Origin: Scenedesmus sp. ARA3
Lineage: Eukaryota > Chlorophyta > Chlorophyceae > Sphaeropleales > Scenedesmaceae
Reading direction: 5' to 3'
DNA: 64,000 nt
Assembly: GCA_004335835.1 (NCBI GenBank)
Contig: RWJK01000644.1
Span: forward strand, 318 to 64,317
In this document: piece after piece, positions 12,324-24,256 of the stretch
Layout: each line of letters starts with the position of its first letter
Numbering within the stretch: position 1 is the first letter of the stretch
Made by a program: the position numbers and the translations under genes
Notes under the pieces: generated by a model
The model's database searches: none
Seen by the model: the letters and a program-made list of their open reading frames with translations, nothing else
Told to the model about the DNA's origin: nothing

Positions 12324-13697
12324 GTCTTCTTGTAAGCCATACCTTGTCACCGGCATCGGCAACCGCGCCCCGTACAGAGCGGAAACTACGACTATTATTG
12401 TCGTATATATTACAAAAGCTGACACAGCACAACCTGCAGCCGCTGTCGCCCTGAAAACGAAGGCCACTGTCAAAACATCCTGGTCAAAAACCTTTCAAAG
12501 GCCAACATAGCTGAGCCGATTGACAGGGCCCTGCATCGATGCACACGTGCAGTGCAGTGCAGCACACAGGTGACTTATCCTTTAACGCATCAATAGCATT
12601 CGGGGAGATCAACAGCTTATCAGCACGCACAGCACAATCTGCAGCTGCTTCTGCCCCAGGCACACACAGCACATAAGTGTGCTGTTGTACAGCAGCACGC
12701 CGTCACCGGACTCGGCCACAACTGCGGCAACAAAACATTGCTGCGCCAGATCTGCACCTCAATCAGTTCCTTTCACAACTCAATACGGGAAGCTCCCAAG
12801 CGTGCATCAAAGGCCAGGAACTATCCCTGCCAGTATCAGTGATGCTCTCGACAACTCTCAACAGCGCGTTTGTGAAAGCGGAACACTGCAAAAATTCACC
12901 ACAACACTCCACACGCATGCACAACGTCTGCTGCAAAGCACAAGTGATGGCAGTTTGGCATGGCGCAATGCACCACACTGCCCCTGTTGCAGCACTCACA
13001 CTCCTTGTTACAAAGCACTGGAGCACAGCATAGCGGCACAAGCGCTTGGGACAAAACTCAGGAGCATTGCGCTGCGCCTCTCTCTTGCAAGCAACAGCGG
13101 TGCTCGGGCCATTGTTGATCTGGAAGTAGCAATTCAGAATCTATCTTCTGAGATACAATCGGGGTACTGCCCGCAGTGGTACAACTTTCAGAGCATGACT
13201 TGCCACAGTTTCCCATCCCAGTTGACAGCTAAAGCACACCATGACGTGTGATGGTACCGCGCCTGACATGACAGCAAAACTGCAGCTGCAATTAGATGCA
13301 GCAGCTGTAACTACCATACAGGTCGAAGAGGGTGTGACCTACCCCTGTTCCTCAACACAAGTGATGCTCAACGCGCAGCAAGAGAAACAACACAGCTGCT
13401 CCACCCAGACGACTAAAGCAAGCACCACATACGCATTGTACTGCAGTGTGCCTAAAAAAAGGTACCAACACACACACGCGCTGCGGCCAAACAGCCTCGA
13501 GCACCGTACAACAGACCCATAGGCTGTAACTCTCAACCAGCGCGACCGTGCAAACAACTCGAACAATAGTCTGCCAGCGGCGGCACCGGTGATGCTGCTT
13601 GCCAAAAAGTTGACCCATCACTGCACCTGGCAGTTCATCTGCAGCACTGAGCACCTTCACTTCACTCCACGGTGAGCTCGCCAGTGCCTGGGCCGCC
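12003..13697. other. Gene-poor region after the gap; unsupported 190-codon open frame
   Basis: A plus-strand frame at 12679-13251 is open for 190 codons but shows no recognisable domain, and its composition is Ser/Thr/His-rich. It could be a decayed element or chance. The end of the region is the 3' flank of FLVA. Confidence 0.35.
12273..12323. repeat. (TAA)17 microsatellite
   Basis: Seventeen uninterrupted ATA/TAA units. This is unusually AT-rich against the surrounding sequence. Confidence 0.97.
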
Positions 13698-16600
13698 TCA
13701 GTAGTGGTTGCCGACCTTGCGGTGGTGCACTGCAGTCAGCTCCTCACTGTTGAGCTTGCCTGCCTCCACCTTGCCGTACACAATCCAGTGGTCGCCCGCC
13801 TCCATGCGGCTCACCTGCACACAGCGGCAGCCACGCGGCACATGCTCACACGTCAGGATGTGGAAGGAATATGCGATGTGATAGGGATGCAACGTTGATT
13901 TCGGGTGACAGCAGGTGCCTGTGCTGGAGCTGTCCGGCAGGGAGCCACATTACAGGCCCTGGCAGCGTACTGCATACTGCATGCCACGCTCCCCACAGAT
14001 GCTGCAGCGCGCCCTACAGCAGCACACTGCACACACATTGCAAGGCTGCCATACCATCAGCATTATGTGAAAGCAGCCCATGTCTTAACATACGCCAGCC
14101 GCCACCCTGCAAACGCTGCGCTGTTACTCACCACTGAGCAGTCCAGCACTGCATTGGCTCCCTCAATGATCGGGCAGCCGCTGACCTCACTGTCCTTGTG
14201 TGCCACCTTGGCCAGGCGGTCTGCCCCAGGCTCAAACGGCTGCGTCATGGCCTGCGCAGCAGCAAGCGGCAGCACCAGACGCAGCAGTGTCAGTGTCTGT
14301 GAAATGCCAGCTTGTTGTGCGACATGTATCAGAAGCAGCAGCAGCACTGGTGTCTGTGACTGCACACAGTGGGACCACAGCCAACCAGCTCGCCATATAC
14401 TGTCTTTGCAAGCACCCACAGGCCAACATGCACTTAATTGGCCACACCTGCCCGCCACCAGCCAGCCCGCCCCCTCACCTTCATGATGGGCTTCTCCAGG
14501 CGCTCCGGCACCATGCTCACTGCAAAGGTGTTGCCGGGCTGCAGCATGGTCTCCATGCCGCGGTCCTTCTTCACAGCAATGGTGATGCCGGGCGGGTCGA
14601 ACGAGGCCTGCGCATGCAGCGCCACACAGATGCGGCACAGGGCATGATCGGATTCTGCCCGCCACCAGCTAGCTGACCATGCGTTGCCTCAGCCAGCCCA
14701 GCAGTGTCACATGCAGCCACATGCGGCGACGCCCACCACGCAGCAGCACCACCACTGTTACCCCTGTCGCATACAGACAGCACAGCACACACGACATTCT
14801 GCACAGCCTTGGTGCTGTCAGGCATGTCCAGTCTGACCCACCTGCGACACCCAGCTGGCCAGCATGGCACTGACCGCCTCCTCGTCCCTGCTGGTGACCA
14901 CGCACAGGCTGCCCACCACGCGGCCCATGGCCAGCTGGCTGCTGTTGGCCGCCACAGCCGCCATGCTGCTGGTGCTGCCCTTCTCGCGGTTCTTGAGCTT
15001 GCGCTTGACCTGGATGGCCAGGTCGCGCCCAGACTGCTCGCACACGGACAGGTCCTGCAAGCATAAGGAAGGCAGATGCGGCACTGCAGCGTCAGCCACC
15101 TGTGTGGTGCGGTTGACCTACCCTGCGTTTGCAGCTGTAATCCATGTGCAAGCCGATGCTGCAGGGAAGCACAAGAAGCTGGCACCTACTCAGACCCAAC
15201 ACGCTTTCAGCATGCCGCATATCTGCAAGCACTGCCCTCATCCTCTGCGCAGCTCACCGTGGCTGTGGGGTTGAACTTGACCTTGATGGGCTTGAAGGCG
15301 AAGCCCTGGCCACAACCAAACAGTCAAACACACATGCCGCGCTGGGATTCAACTGCCCCCTCACTCACCGTGGCTGTGGGCTTGAACTTGACCTTGATGG
15401 GCTTGAAGGCAAAGCCATAGCCTCCATCCGTGAGCTTGGCCTCCATCTCATCCACAGCCTCGCCAGACCAGCCAAAGCTGCCAAACACGCCGCACGGCAG
15501 CTCGCGCGCCTTGGACTCACGCAAGATGGAGCCCAGCGCCAGCTGTTGTGTTGTGGCAGCGAATAAATGTAGCCAGCAGTGACGGCAGCAGCAGCACGGT
15601 GTGCATGGTGAGACGCAGGTGCAGTTGTGCAAAGAATACGGCCAAGCGCCAGCCGTTGCAGGCAATCACCATTGGTGCAACAACAGCAGCAGCAGCAGCA
15701 GCAGTGCGGCAATGTGCAAAGCCAGCAAACCCCTGCCTGTAGACAGAATCAAAGCATGGATAACAAAGCCGCCAAAACCCCATGCAACAAGCTCACTCCT
15801 CACCTGCACAGGCGTGGGCATGTGCCCGCCCAGCGTGGGGCTGCCAATGGTGAAGCCATCAGCATCCTTGATGGCTGCCACCACCTCATCCAGCGGGGTC
15901 AGCTCCAGGTTGACTGTGCTCACGCCCATGCCACTCTTGGTGAGCCCGCGGCTGATGGCCTGTGCCAGCGCGGCGGTGTTGCCGTACGCGCTGGCGTACA
16001 TGACCACCACGTTGCTGCGAGACAGCGCAGCCACCTGCGGATGGGCAAGGCAGCATCAGGACGAAGCGGGCTGAGGGAGAGGGGACGGCGGCAGGGGAAG
16101 TGGGCAGAGCGTACGCAGGGCGTTGCTAGCTGCACACCAGCCTGGCATCAAACGCATGCCAGCTGTTGCTGGCTGGTCCACCACGTTGACGCATCCTGCG
16201 CCACAGTTGCCCGGGTCGACCAGTTGTACTTGATCTGCTGCTGGTCTGCACCGCTTGCTGTGTGCCTGCACATCAGCAGCCAGCTGCTGCCTTACTACTG
16301 CTGCCACCAATCCGCCTGCTCCGCTCCTTCACACCAGCCCCTCACCTGCTCCTCCGTCCACTTGCGGTACTCCACCACCAGGCGCGACAGGCTGGTGCGG
16401 ATCACGGGGCCGTGCTGCGGCGCCAGCGCGTACGCAAACATGCTCGCCACCTGCGGCTGCCAGGAGGCCTTGGCAGCAGCCTTGCTGCCGCGCGTGATCT
16501 CCCCCACCATGGCACCCCAGCTGGTCAGCAGCGCGTTGAAGAACTGGTTGGGGGTGTCCAGGCTGGCACGGGGCGTGGCTGTTGCGGGCAGCCTGTCGAG

Positions 16601-18870
16601 CGCGGACTGCGCCTGCGGGGCCATGGGCGCGAGCATGCAGTCGAAGAAGTAGCGCCAGTGGTCGCTGTAGGCCTCCCAGCCGCCCGAGTCGAAGGCGCTG
16701 GTGCCGGCCTGGTGTGGGTTTGGCAAAGGCAGCAGCAGGACGTGGCAGGTTTGAGGCAGGGTTAGGGTGTGCACGGGTGGTGCGCAGGTCAACGCAAGCA
16801 GTGTGCACCTCAATGCATATTGTGCAATAGCAGCAGCAGCAGCAGCCAGTACTGTGAGGCCTCTCTCAATCCCCTCCAACAGTGTTGACCCCCAGCAGCA
16901 CCCCTCAGTGCAGCAAGCTTCACCACACACCCACCTTGCTGTTGAGCAGGCCAGGCGCCACGTGTGCCGAGAAGAGCTTGCCGCTGAACACCACCTTGGA
17001 AACTGGGTCCACCACGCACATGTGGTCGGGCCAGCGGGGTGTGGGCGTGAGCATGGCGGTGAGGCTGTAGGCTTCTGTGATGGGGATGGAGGCCTCACCC
17101 GCGCCCTTCACCTTGACCCATTCGATGGGGCAGGTGTCCGTCAGCATGTCTGAGAGTGTGTCAGGCGGTTGAAGGCAATGCAGCAGCAGCAATACACGCA
17201 GCGGGCAGAACAAGGATAAGGTGAGACACACGACCCTTGTTCAAGGTGACAGAAAGAGCAGGTTACCGGCCAATCCGTTACTTGAAAACGCGCTGTGCCT
17301 TATGATGGGGTGTCGCCGTACCTGCCAGCCCCTTCTGCAGCGCCGCCTGTGCGGGGTTTGACACCACGATCTTGAGGGGCCGCTCCGCAGGCCTGCCCGC
17401 TAGCGCCGCCACCAGCAGCAGCTTCAGTGTAGGGATGCGGTTGGGCCCCACGTGTGTGATGATGACGTGGCTCAGATCGGTCGGGGCCACCTCTTGCGAC
17501 AGCGCAGACACTGCGCGGCAGCAGGGACAGAGGCAGCAGGGTGGTAGGTTAGGTGGCTGGGGGCGAGCTGCGTTGCTGATGCATCAATGCAGTGCTGACT
17601 GGATGTGCTGTCTTGCAAGATGTCTTCAGCGCGGTTTCAGGTGCTGCATGCAACAGCCGTGACACAGACAGCGCTGCACCACAGAGCACAGTGGCATGTT
17701 CGCAGCATACGTCAGCACCGTACAAAGTGTGTTACACACATGGTTGTTATCCTTGCACGCGGCGACAGTCCACTTGGTCAGGTGACTGGCAGCTGAAGAG
17801 CACTCAACATCACCAGATGCATCCTGCAAGCACTAGGCTTCTGTGCGGTTCAATGCTTTGCTGCTGCTGCCACTCACTGAAATCCTCAGCGAAGGCCTTG
17901 AAAGGCACATCCACCAGCACAGTGAACTTGCCGTTGCCACCCTGCAGCACACACAGCACACCATGTTACAACAGCCCATGCTGCTGCTGCTGCTGCCAAG
18001 ATGCCTGCAGACCAGGGTGCGCATGCAGCAGCCGGGCGTATGCAAAATGCACATGCAAGGTAGCAACTTCACAATGCATGCACATAATGCAAGTAAACCC
18101 TACTATACGGCAGAGCGAGCTGCACAGGGTGCAACTGCAGCTTGCTACCTGCCCTCAGCTGGGCCATTACCACAGCATTCATTCCAACCACGGTGCAAGG
18201 TGTGGCTTCTGCAGTGAATTAACCAATAACAACTGCAGCGGGCTCACCTTGAGCAGGTAGGAGTTCTCGCTGGTGCCCTTCTTGAGGCTGTACTCCACTT
18301 CGTACTTGAGCCGCTCATTGCACACGCCGCGCAGGCACTTGATGTTCTTGGTGACCGGCAGGCACACCACGCCCTCGGTTGGGACCTTAGGCTCGGGGGG
18401 CATCTGCAGAGGGATAAAGCCGTAGTTGGTTGTGTAAGTTGGGTTGGTGGTTTGCCAGGAGCACGCGCCTGGGGTGCGCTGCTGTTGCTTTGCCCTACTG
18501 CTGGCTGCATGGGTGCTGTACTGCTGCCTGAGCAGCAACTGCTGCAGATCAAATACTCGAGAGTTTATATGCAGTAAAGCGTACTTACAAACTTTGGTAG
18601 ACACGTCACCATCAAACTGCTACCATCCACTGTTGGTGACCCTCCACCCACCTCTGGTGCCACGGCTACTGGGGCCTCGACAGCAGTAGCGGCAACGCTG
18701 CGGACATGCTGGCGAATTGAGACGTTTTGAGGCGCCTGTGTGCGCTGCACCACGCTGCCGGACTGCCTGTTCGTGCAAGGGGGTAGGTTTCGGGGCAGGA
18801 CGACGTAAGTTTGTGCCCGAGCAGGGCACTGGGCCTGCCCCTGCGCCCTGAGCTGCCTCAGAGGCGTCAT
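13698..18870 (-). CDS. FLVA: Flavodiiron protein, FLVA type, with C-terminal flavin reductase domain, 12 exons
   Basis: Exons, high to low: 18870-18652, 18403-18248, 17941-17878, 17510-17322, 17149-16935, 16708-16346, 16034-15804, 15542-15369, 15054-14842, 14607-14479, 14251-14132 and 13814-13698, giving 729 residues. Order: chloroplast transit region (1 to about 73), metallo-beta-lactamase-like domain (about 74-402), flavodoxin domain beginning VVVMYASAYGNTAALA (about 403-537), and a flavin reductase domain with RVVGSLCVVTSRD and ending in DHWIVYGKV and AVHHRKVG. In photosynthetic relatives FLVA/FLVB dimers reduce O2 to water using electrons from photosystem I. The usual diiron ligands are largely absent: the HxExDH motif reads HVGPNR (166-171), the next His is Arg (TPRWPDH, R248), and the bridging Asp is Lys (FSGKLF, K267). 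This substitution pattern is the FLVA-class mark, as opposed to FLVB. An extra 48-bp exon-like copy lies in intron 8. Confidence 0.92.
15258..15305 (-). repeat. Duplicated 48-bp exon-8 end inside FLVA intron 8, possible cassette exon
   Basis: This copies the last 48 bases of FLVA exon 8 (near 15369-15416) with few changes. It is preceded on the coding strand by GCCAG and followed by GTGAG, so it has its own acceptor and donor. It reads GFAFKPIKVKFNPTAT in the phase of the gene, 16 codons exactly. If included, the protein would carry a direct 16-residue repeat within the linker to the reductase domain. Skipping it leaves the canonical protein. Confidence 0.7.
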
Positions 18871-19483
18871 TGCAGTGAATGATCAAGCACTGGCGCCTCT
18901 GCAGCAGGAGATCAAGCAACACTGCAAGCTCAGGACGCGTGTCAGGAGGACCACGATAGCAAGCTAAACAGCTGTACTGAGAGCTTGTATAAGCGTCGAC
19001 TGAAGCACAATTGCATACACGGGATGCAGTTGGTTGCTACTAACACCAAGCTAACACTCGCACCCTACCTTGGCTGTGTTCGTCCTGGTGGCGTTCCCTT
19101 GTCCAATGCAACCTGCTCAGATGCGTTGCTTTTGATCAACGAGTGTTGTTTGTTGCTGCTTTGCGGGCCCTTCAACTTCGCAGCAGTACAGCACTTTCAG
19201 CTGCAGCTCTGTGGGTGCCGTTGCTACTTGTCTGTACTAGCCTGGATACTCACGTCACACGTCTGATAGTCACCACATCATACCTTTCTCCAAACCTGCA
19301 GCTGCGCCACTTGCAGCATCCCAACCCACCTGTTCCTCCAGCACAGTGGCAGCTGTTGCTGCCGCACCCTTCACACAACCCAGCACCAGCAGCTTGAGGT
19401 CACACAACTACCTTGAGCACAAGTCAAACTCATTCGAATCCCATCCTTGGGGCATTAGCAGTAGCAGTAGCAGCAGCAGCAGC
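18871..19483. other. Divergent intergenic region between FLVA and LSM1
   Basis: No gene is recognised. The two genes point away from each other, so this 613-bp region should hold both promoters and 5' leaders. I see no clear motif. Confidence 0.4.
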
Positions 19484-19852
19484 ATGGACTACCCGCCGCC
19501 AGGCACCGCCCTGGTGGAGGAGCTGGACCAGAAGCTGCTCATCCAGCTGCGCGACGGCCGCAAGATCATCGGCGTGCTGCGCTCCTTCGACCAGTTTGCA
19601 AACATGGTGCTGGAGCACGCTGTGGAGCGCATCATTGTGGGCAGCCTGTACAGTGATATACCCCTGGGCATCTATCTGTTGCGGGGAGAGAACCTGGTGC
19701 TAATGGGCCAGGTGGATCCAGGCAGGGAGGTGCCGCCAGGGCTGCAGCAGGTCAGCGAGGCAGAGATTCGAACAGCCATCAAAGCAGAGAAGGAGGAGGC
19801 GCGGCTCAAAGGCACGATGCGGGCACGCATGGACTTTCTGGACCTTGATTGA
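19484..19852 (+). CDS. LSM1: LSm1, Sm-like RNA-binding subunit of the decapping-linked LSm1-7 ring
   Basis: A single exon encodes 122 residues. LVEELDQKLLIQLRDGRKII and GVLRSFDQFANMVLEHAVER form the Sm1 motif, and YLLRGENLVLMGQVD the Sm2 motif. The start of LSm1 proteins and the C-terminal helix region after the Sm fold (ending ARMDFLDLD) match eukaryotic LSm1 rather than LSm8. The LSm1-7 ring binds the 3' end of deadenylated mRNA in the cytoplasm and promotes decapping. The ATG at 19484 begins MDYPPPGTALVEEL. The frame is open upstream through a Ser run, so a longer product is possible but unlikely: family members are about 125-135 residues. Confidence 0.92.
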   Translation: MDYPPPGTALVEELDQKLLIQLRDGRKIIGVLRSFDQFANMVLEHAVERIIVGSLYSDIPLGIYLLRGENLVLMGQVDPGREVPPGLQQVSEAEIRTAIKAEKEEARLKGTMRARMDFLDLD

Positions 19853-20340
19853 TGGTCTCGATTGTGTGTTGACAGCATGCTTGACCATGTGCGGCGGAGG
19901 CTGATCTGTCACATAGGGCAGCAGCACCACTGCAGCGCAGCCAGTTAGATGGCAATACGTGCTCTGCAGGGAGGCGTAGCTGCTGTGTCAGTGCTTGCGC
20001 CGGGCAGCAGCGGGAGAATCACAGCCGCGCCACCGTCAGCTGCACCTGCAGTACAGGGCATACTAACGCGTGCCAGGAAGCTGGCTCAGCAGGCAGGGAA
20101 GTGTCTGTAGCTGTGCTGTTGACAGTAGTTGCAGCTGCTGGTGCCTCACACCAAGAGCATGTTGTGCCTGTTGAAGGTGCTTTGGGCCTTGCCAGTGCTG
20201 CAAGTGTCAGGCACAGCCACAGAGGATACCCAGCAGCTGTTCTGATGCCAGCATGTGTCTACCGCATGGGTTGCTGGCCACTGCACAAGTGGCGCCTTAC
20301 CATGCAACTTGCCCCTCTGGTTTGTGTTGTGCAATCTCAA
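19853..20340. other. 3' region of LSM1 and unassigned sequence
   Basis: No firm gene. A 50-codon open frame beginning MAIRALQGGVAAVSV at 19949 ends in a possible donor, and might be the first exon of the uncertain gene that follows. Confidence 0.3.
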
Positions 20341-21264
20341 CAGCAGTGCAGCTTTGGGTCCGATGGATGAGTTGCCATTGCTGTGTGTGTCAGAGCTTCT
20401 GTGCACGCAGCTATTCCACATGCGGGTCGTGCTGCTTGCACAGTGGTGCAGTGGATATGTCAGCGTCTACAAGACGGCTGATTGGCATGCACTTCTCAGC
20501 TGTCGTATGGCATCCTGGTTGAGCGTGGATGAGTTGGTGGGGACCTTAAATGATGGAGCGCCAGCCCTGAGCAGCAGCAGTGTTGAGGATATGTGTCAGG
20601 CCCTGCAACAGCATGACTCTGTAAGCACATATGTGTGCTCACTCACTGGTGGGGCTCATGGCTGCCATCCACACAATTAGTTTCAGCGTACTTGAACTGC
20701 TGGTTGAACACAGCGACACAGTTACGCTGACGTTAGTTTCATGGCAAGCAGCTGTGTACCATGCACGGCTCATGCTGTTGCCACTTTGCATCAGGAAGCG
20801 GCACTGTGCACAAAGTTGCGGCGGCTGTGTCTGCAGCACATGTCTTTTCTGAGCTTGTCCACTGCAAGTATGACGGTGGTCAAAATGTTCTTCTGTTTGG
20901 TATTTTACAACAGCTGCAGGAAGTCAGCCACTGGCTGGCTTGGCAGCGATGCATGGTGCAGATGGGCTGCCCAATGGCAGCCAAATGCATTCAACACCAT
21001 CTGCGCTCGGCAAATGCTGTGGCATGCCACAGTGTGCTGCTGGTGCCGCATTATTGCATCGCGTTCAACGTGGTAACAGCTCTCAGGTGCATGCAGTGGT
21101 ACCTCTGCAGCGATGTAACAGCGCTCATTTACAGTGTTGTACTTCGGCGCAGCCATGCAACCATCTCTGCAACGGCTGCTGTCGCTGGGCCGGGAGCTGG
21201 CACCAACGTTGCAGAGCTGTCTTCGCAGCTTGTGACTGCCGCCATGAAAAGCCAGCATGCATAA
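20341..21264 (+). CDS. Uncertain uncharacterised gene, exon structure unresolved
   Basis: Two stretches look more like real exons than noise. The first contains MDELPLLCVSELLCTQLF and ends HDS before a GTAAGC donor at 20621. The second starts after an acceptor at 20913 (LQEVSHWLAWQRCMVQMG), and runs to a stop at 21264 with a helix-like tail. Both are in phase 0 at the proposed junction. I recognise no family. The intervening 20621-20913 has a further open stretch in the same frame, so exon number is open. The region could also be a decayed gene. Confidence 0.3.
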
Positions 21265-22143
21265 GCACATGCTGTCATACGCCTGGCAAGGCCCGACCTT
21301 GCATTTATGCAGCTGCCATACACATATGAAGTTGTCTTGAATGGCAGTGCAATGAACCATTGGTTCGAAACGCGGCCATGGTCAAGGGGCATGCGGCTGT
21401 CATGTGGAATAGGGTTGCACTGCTGAGTAGGGACACAGCAGCCTGTTTAAAAACTCCAATCAACTCCATCCCATTGCATTGCACTAGCAATGCAGAAGCA
21501 GTAAATACCAAGAGCACCATGTTGCTGCTGCCACAAGCACGAAACACATGCGTCGCCCAGACGACCGCTTTGTCCAACAGAAAAACACATCGGCCATGAG
21601 TACTTACAGCTGTGCTGCTGTCATGGGTGAATCACCATGAACATGGCAATGCAAAGATGAACCTTACGCCCAAGTACAGCACCTGGCTTTGAACAGGACT
21701 TTAAGGCAACCTCTCTTTCTGCAGCACACACAGCAGAACTCCCTCGACAGTGCACAACCCAGGCAAACGTAGCAACTGGCATGCCTGCAACATGCAAGCA
21801 ATGTACATCTGCTGAGCAGCTCTGCTAGCTGCATGCATCTTTGCAGCATGCATGCAAGCTCCTTCTTGCAGAGCTGCCTGTGTTGAGTGCATGGATGTGT
21901 GCTCTGCCACTCAGCAGGCTGAATAGCAGTAACCTCCGCAGTGTGGCCCATGCGCACCGTGCCATGCTCTTCACAAGGAGAGCAGCTCTTGCGCGACAAG
22001 CATCAGCAACACCACATCATCAGCACACGACGCTGCCGCTGCAGATGATTACAGCCAGCTGCATCGCACAGGCCACGCCAACAGCACAACTCACCACAAC
22101 CAGGCAGCAACGCTGCAGGCAGCACCTGACCATTACAGCCGCC
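21265..22143. other. Intergenic, nothing recognised
   Basis: Short open frames only; none has a family motif. The right end is the 3' flank of the minus-strand gene ending at 22144. Confidence 0.4.
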
Positions 22144-23574
22144 TCACCGCCTGTAGGGCACCACAAAGTCGTGCGCCTTGCCTGACTTGGTGCACTCGTA
22201 GCTGCAGGAGTGCCTGCAGTTGCGCAGCACCCTCTCCCTCTCCTTCGGCTCCAGCTTAAAGCCAGTCTCTGCAAACATGCGCTCCTCGTAACGCGCCAGC
22301 GCATCGCCGCAAGCACTGGCGCAGGACTGCTTGCAGGCCTTGTTTAGGTCTGGGCCTGTGGCGCGCTTGCACAGCAGGCCGTCGCCAGCCTGCACCTGCG
22401 GGTGCGTATGCACGGGTGCAGGGCATGCAATAATGTGGCAGGGCGCCAGAAGAGTCGTGAATTGGGTGCTGTTTTGTCAGCGCGAAGTATGCACGCATGT
22501 GTGTGTTGCGGGGGTAGAGTCACAATCAACGCATGTCCAGCTGCTGACAGCTGCGTTTGCTCTCACTCAGCACATGCAGTCTGCACACAAACACAACTGT
22601 TTGCTAGTGCCGTCCAAGGGTGTCACACCACAGCTGCTGCACGCGCTGCTGCTTGTGCTGGTGCTGCGCACCTTTTCTCCTGTGGGCAGGCCGTTGAACT
22701 CTGGCGTCTCCTGGCTGGCCAGCACTGCAGACACGCAGCTGTCCACGGTGAAGCCGCGGCTCCTGCTGACCACCTTCTCGCCCTCCATCTGCTCTATCTG
22801 GTACTTCTTGCTGCAGCGCACCACACACACACAGCAGCAGCAGCGGTGAGAGATAAGAAATGAAGACTTGCATGCTTGCGCAGAGCGGCACTGCATGCTG
22901 ATAGTTGCTGGCAGTGGTGCTTGCTTTGATGTTGCCGCACACACAGCCATAGCGCTGCCGCAGGGATTAACCAGGTGCTCAAGTTCATCCCACACAAGCT
23001 GCTAGTGGTTCTGTACCCCCGCGACTCACAAGTTGGTCCCGTACAGGGTGAAGGGGTCTATGTCATCTTTCTGTGATTCAAACAGCCCAGCTAGGTCAGC
23101 CAGCGGCTGAGACTGCAGGCTGCATGTTTGCTGCGTTTGGGGTTCCTGCAAGCAAGCAAACCAATGATGATAAGTTGGTTTGTCGACTTTGTGTCCCGCA
23201 AAGGTGTAGATTGTCGATGCTGCTCAGCAGGCGCGCTGCCAGTGGAGTGCACAGCAAGAGGTGCTCAGTGCCAGGCATGGCAATGTGCGGATGTCACTGC
23301 CATGCATGATGCCCACCAGCATGTAGTATGCAGGCAAGAAGCCACCGCCAGTCGCTGACACAAAACACCATACCTGCTGTGCCAATGAGCTGCTGATGGG
23401 TTGTGCCAGCACACCAGCTGCTGCTGATGCCTGCAACGCCAACGCTGCAAGTGCTGCAGCTGCAACTGCTGCCGGGCTCTGCAAGTCGGCCCAGCCTGCT
23501 CTTCTGCTAGCTGCGCATGCTACTCCAAGCTGCTGATGTTGCTGCTGCTTGCAACGTGGTGTGGTCCAGGCCAC
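22144..23574 (-). CDS. Cys-rich, probably chloroplast-targeted protein of unknown function; 5' end unresolved
   Basis: Four exons fit: 23574-23374 (may begin further upstream), 23145-23030, 22810-22672 and 22395-22144, giving at least 235 residues. The first exon reads as a transit region followed by a hydrophobic Ala/Leu stretch (AAVAAAALAALALQASA), suggesting plastid and perhaps thylakoid lumen routing. The mature part has FTLYGTNFKKYQIEQMEGEK, whose FKK is built by the exon 2-3 junction, and a C-terminal block with paired Cys: LLCKRATG, ACKQSCASACG, NCRHSCSYECTKSGK, ending FVVPYRR. This suggests a disulphide-bonded or metal-binding fold. I believe such a C-terminus is conserved in the green lineage but cannot name the family. 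No in-frame ATG opens exon 1; an acceptor at about 23603 suggests another 5' exon. Confidence 0.65.
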
Positions 23575-24256
23575 AATGTATGGCTGCCTTGCACAGGCCG
23601 TTCTGCAGCAAGAGCAGCAGCATGACCACCACCACCAATTGGTAGATAAACATACAGAACTACCTACGTCCGTGCCAGATTTAAAGCACTAAAATGCGCA
23701 CCTCGAGCAGGATCTGCTGTTTAGAGGAGCCAGACAACGCATTGCAGTCCGGTTGCGACACAAAAGTTTATCTGATTTGACAGCGCCAATCGTGTTCGTC
23801 GCAGTGCATCTAAATCTGTATGTTGTACTGATACCACTGCTGCATCAGTGGGTACAAAAGCAAGCTTGATCGTAGTGCCTGTCATGTCACGTCTCGTCAG
23901 GCCCTTAACCAGCACTGCTGACCAGGCACTGTCCTCGTCTTTGATGCCTCTGCTTGTACGTCACGGAGTGTGGTCCTTTTGTTTGGGTGTTTGCAGCCAG
24001 ACCCTGACGGTACCTGGTTTGCGCCATGGAAGCAGCTGAAGGACAACAGCACACAGAAGTTTGACCTTGTCCGACCTGGCCAGACATATGTCATACTGAT
24101 ACATACACTACACAGGACCATCTTTCCAAGTTCTCTGCCAGCTTTCACAAGCGAGCTTCACTTGAAGATGCTTCTCTCGTTCAGCTGACGTTGAATGAGT
24201 ACAGGACACATCAGCAACACTAATCATCCAGGGAAGCAGCCAGCAGAGCAGTTGCC
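23575..24256. other. Divergent intergenic region; possible small exon set on the plus strand
   Basis: This separates the minus-strand Cys-rich gene from the plus-strand DHHC gene. Within it, 24000-24188 reads PDPDGTWFAPWKQLKD and onward to a stop after a good acceptor (TTTGCAG). It looks protein-like but no family is recognised and no start is found. Confidence 0.3.

Noticed and set aside
11646..12454. Open frames running through the 80-N gap
   Set aside because: They exist only because Ns are read as unknown residues.
12679..13251. 190-codon plus-strand frame near the gap
   Set aside because: No motif and no exon partners. Kept only as a note in the surrounding region.
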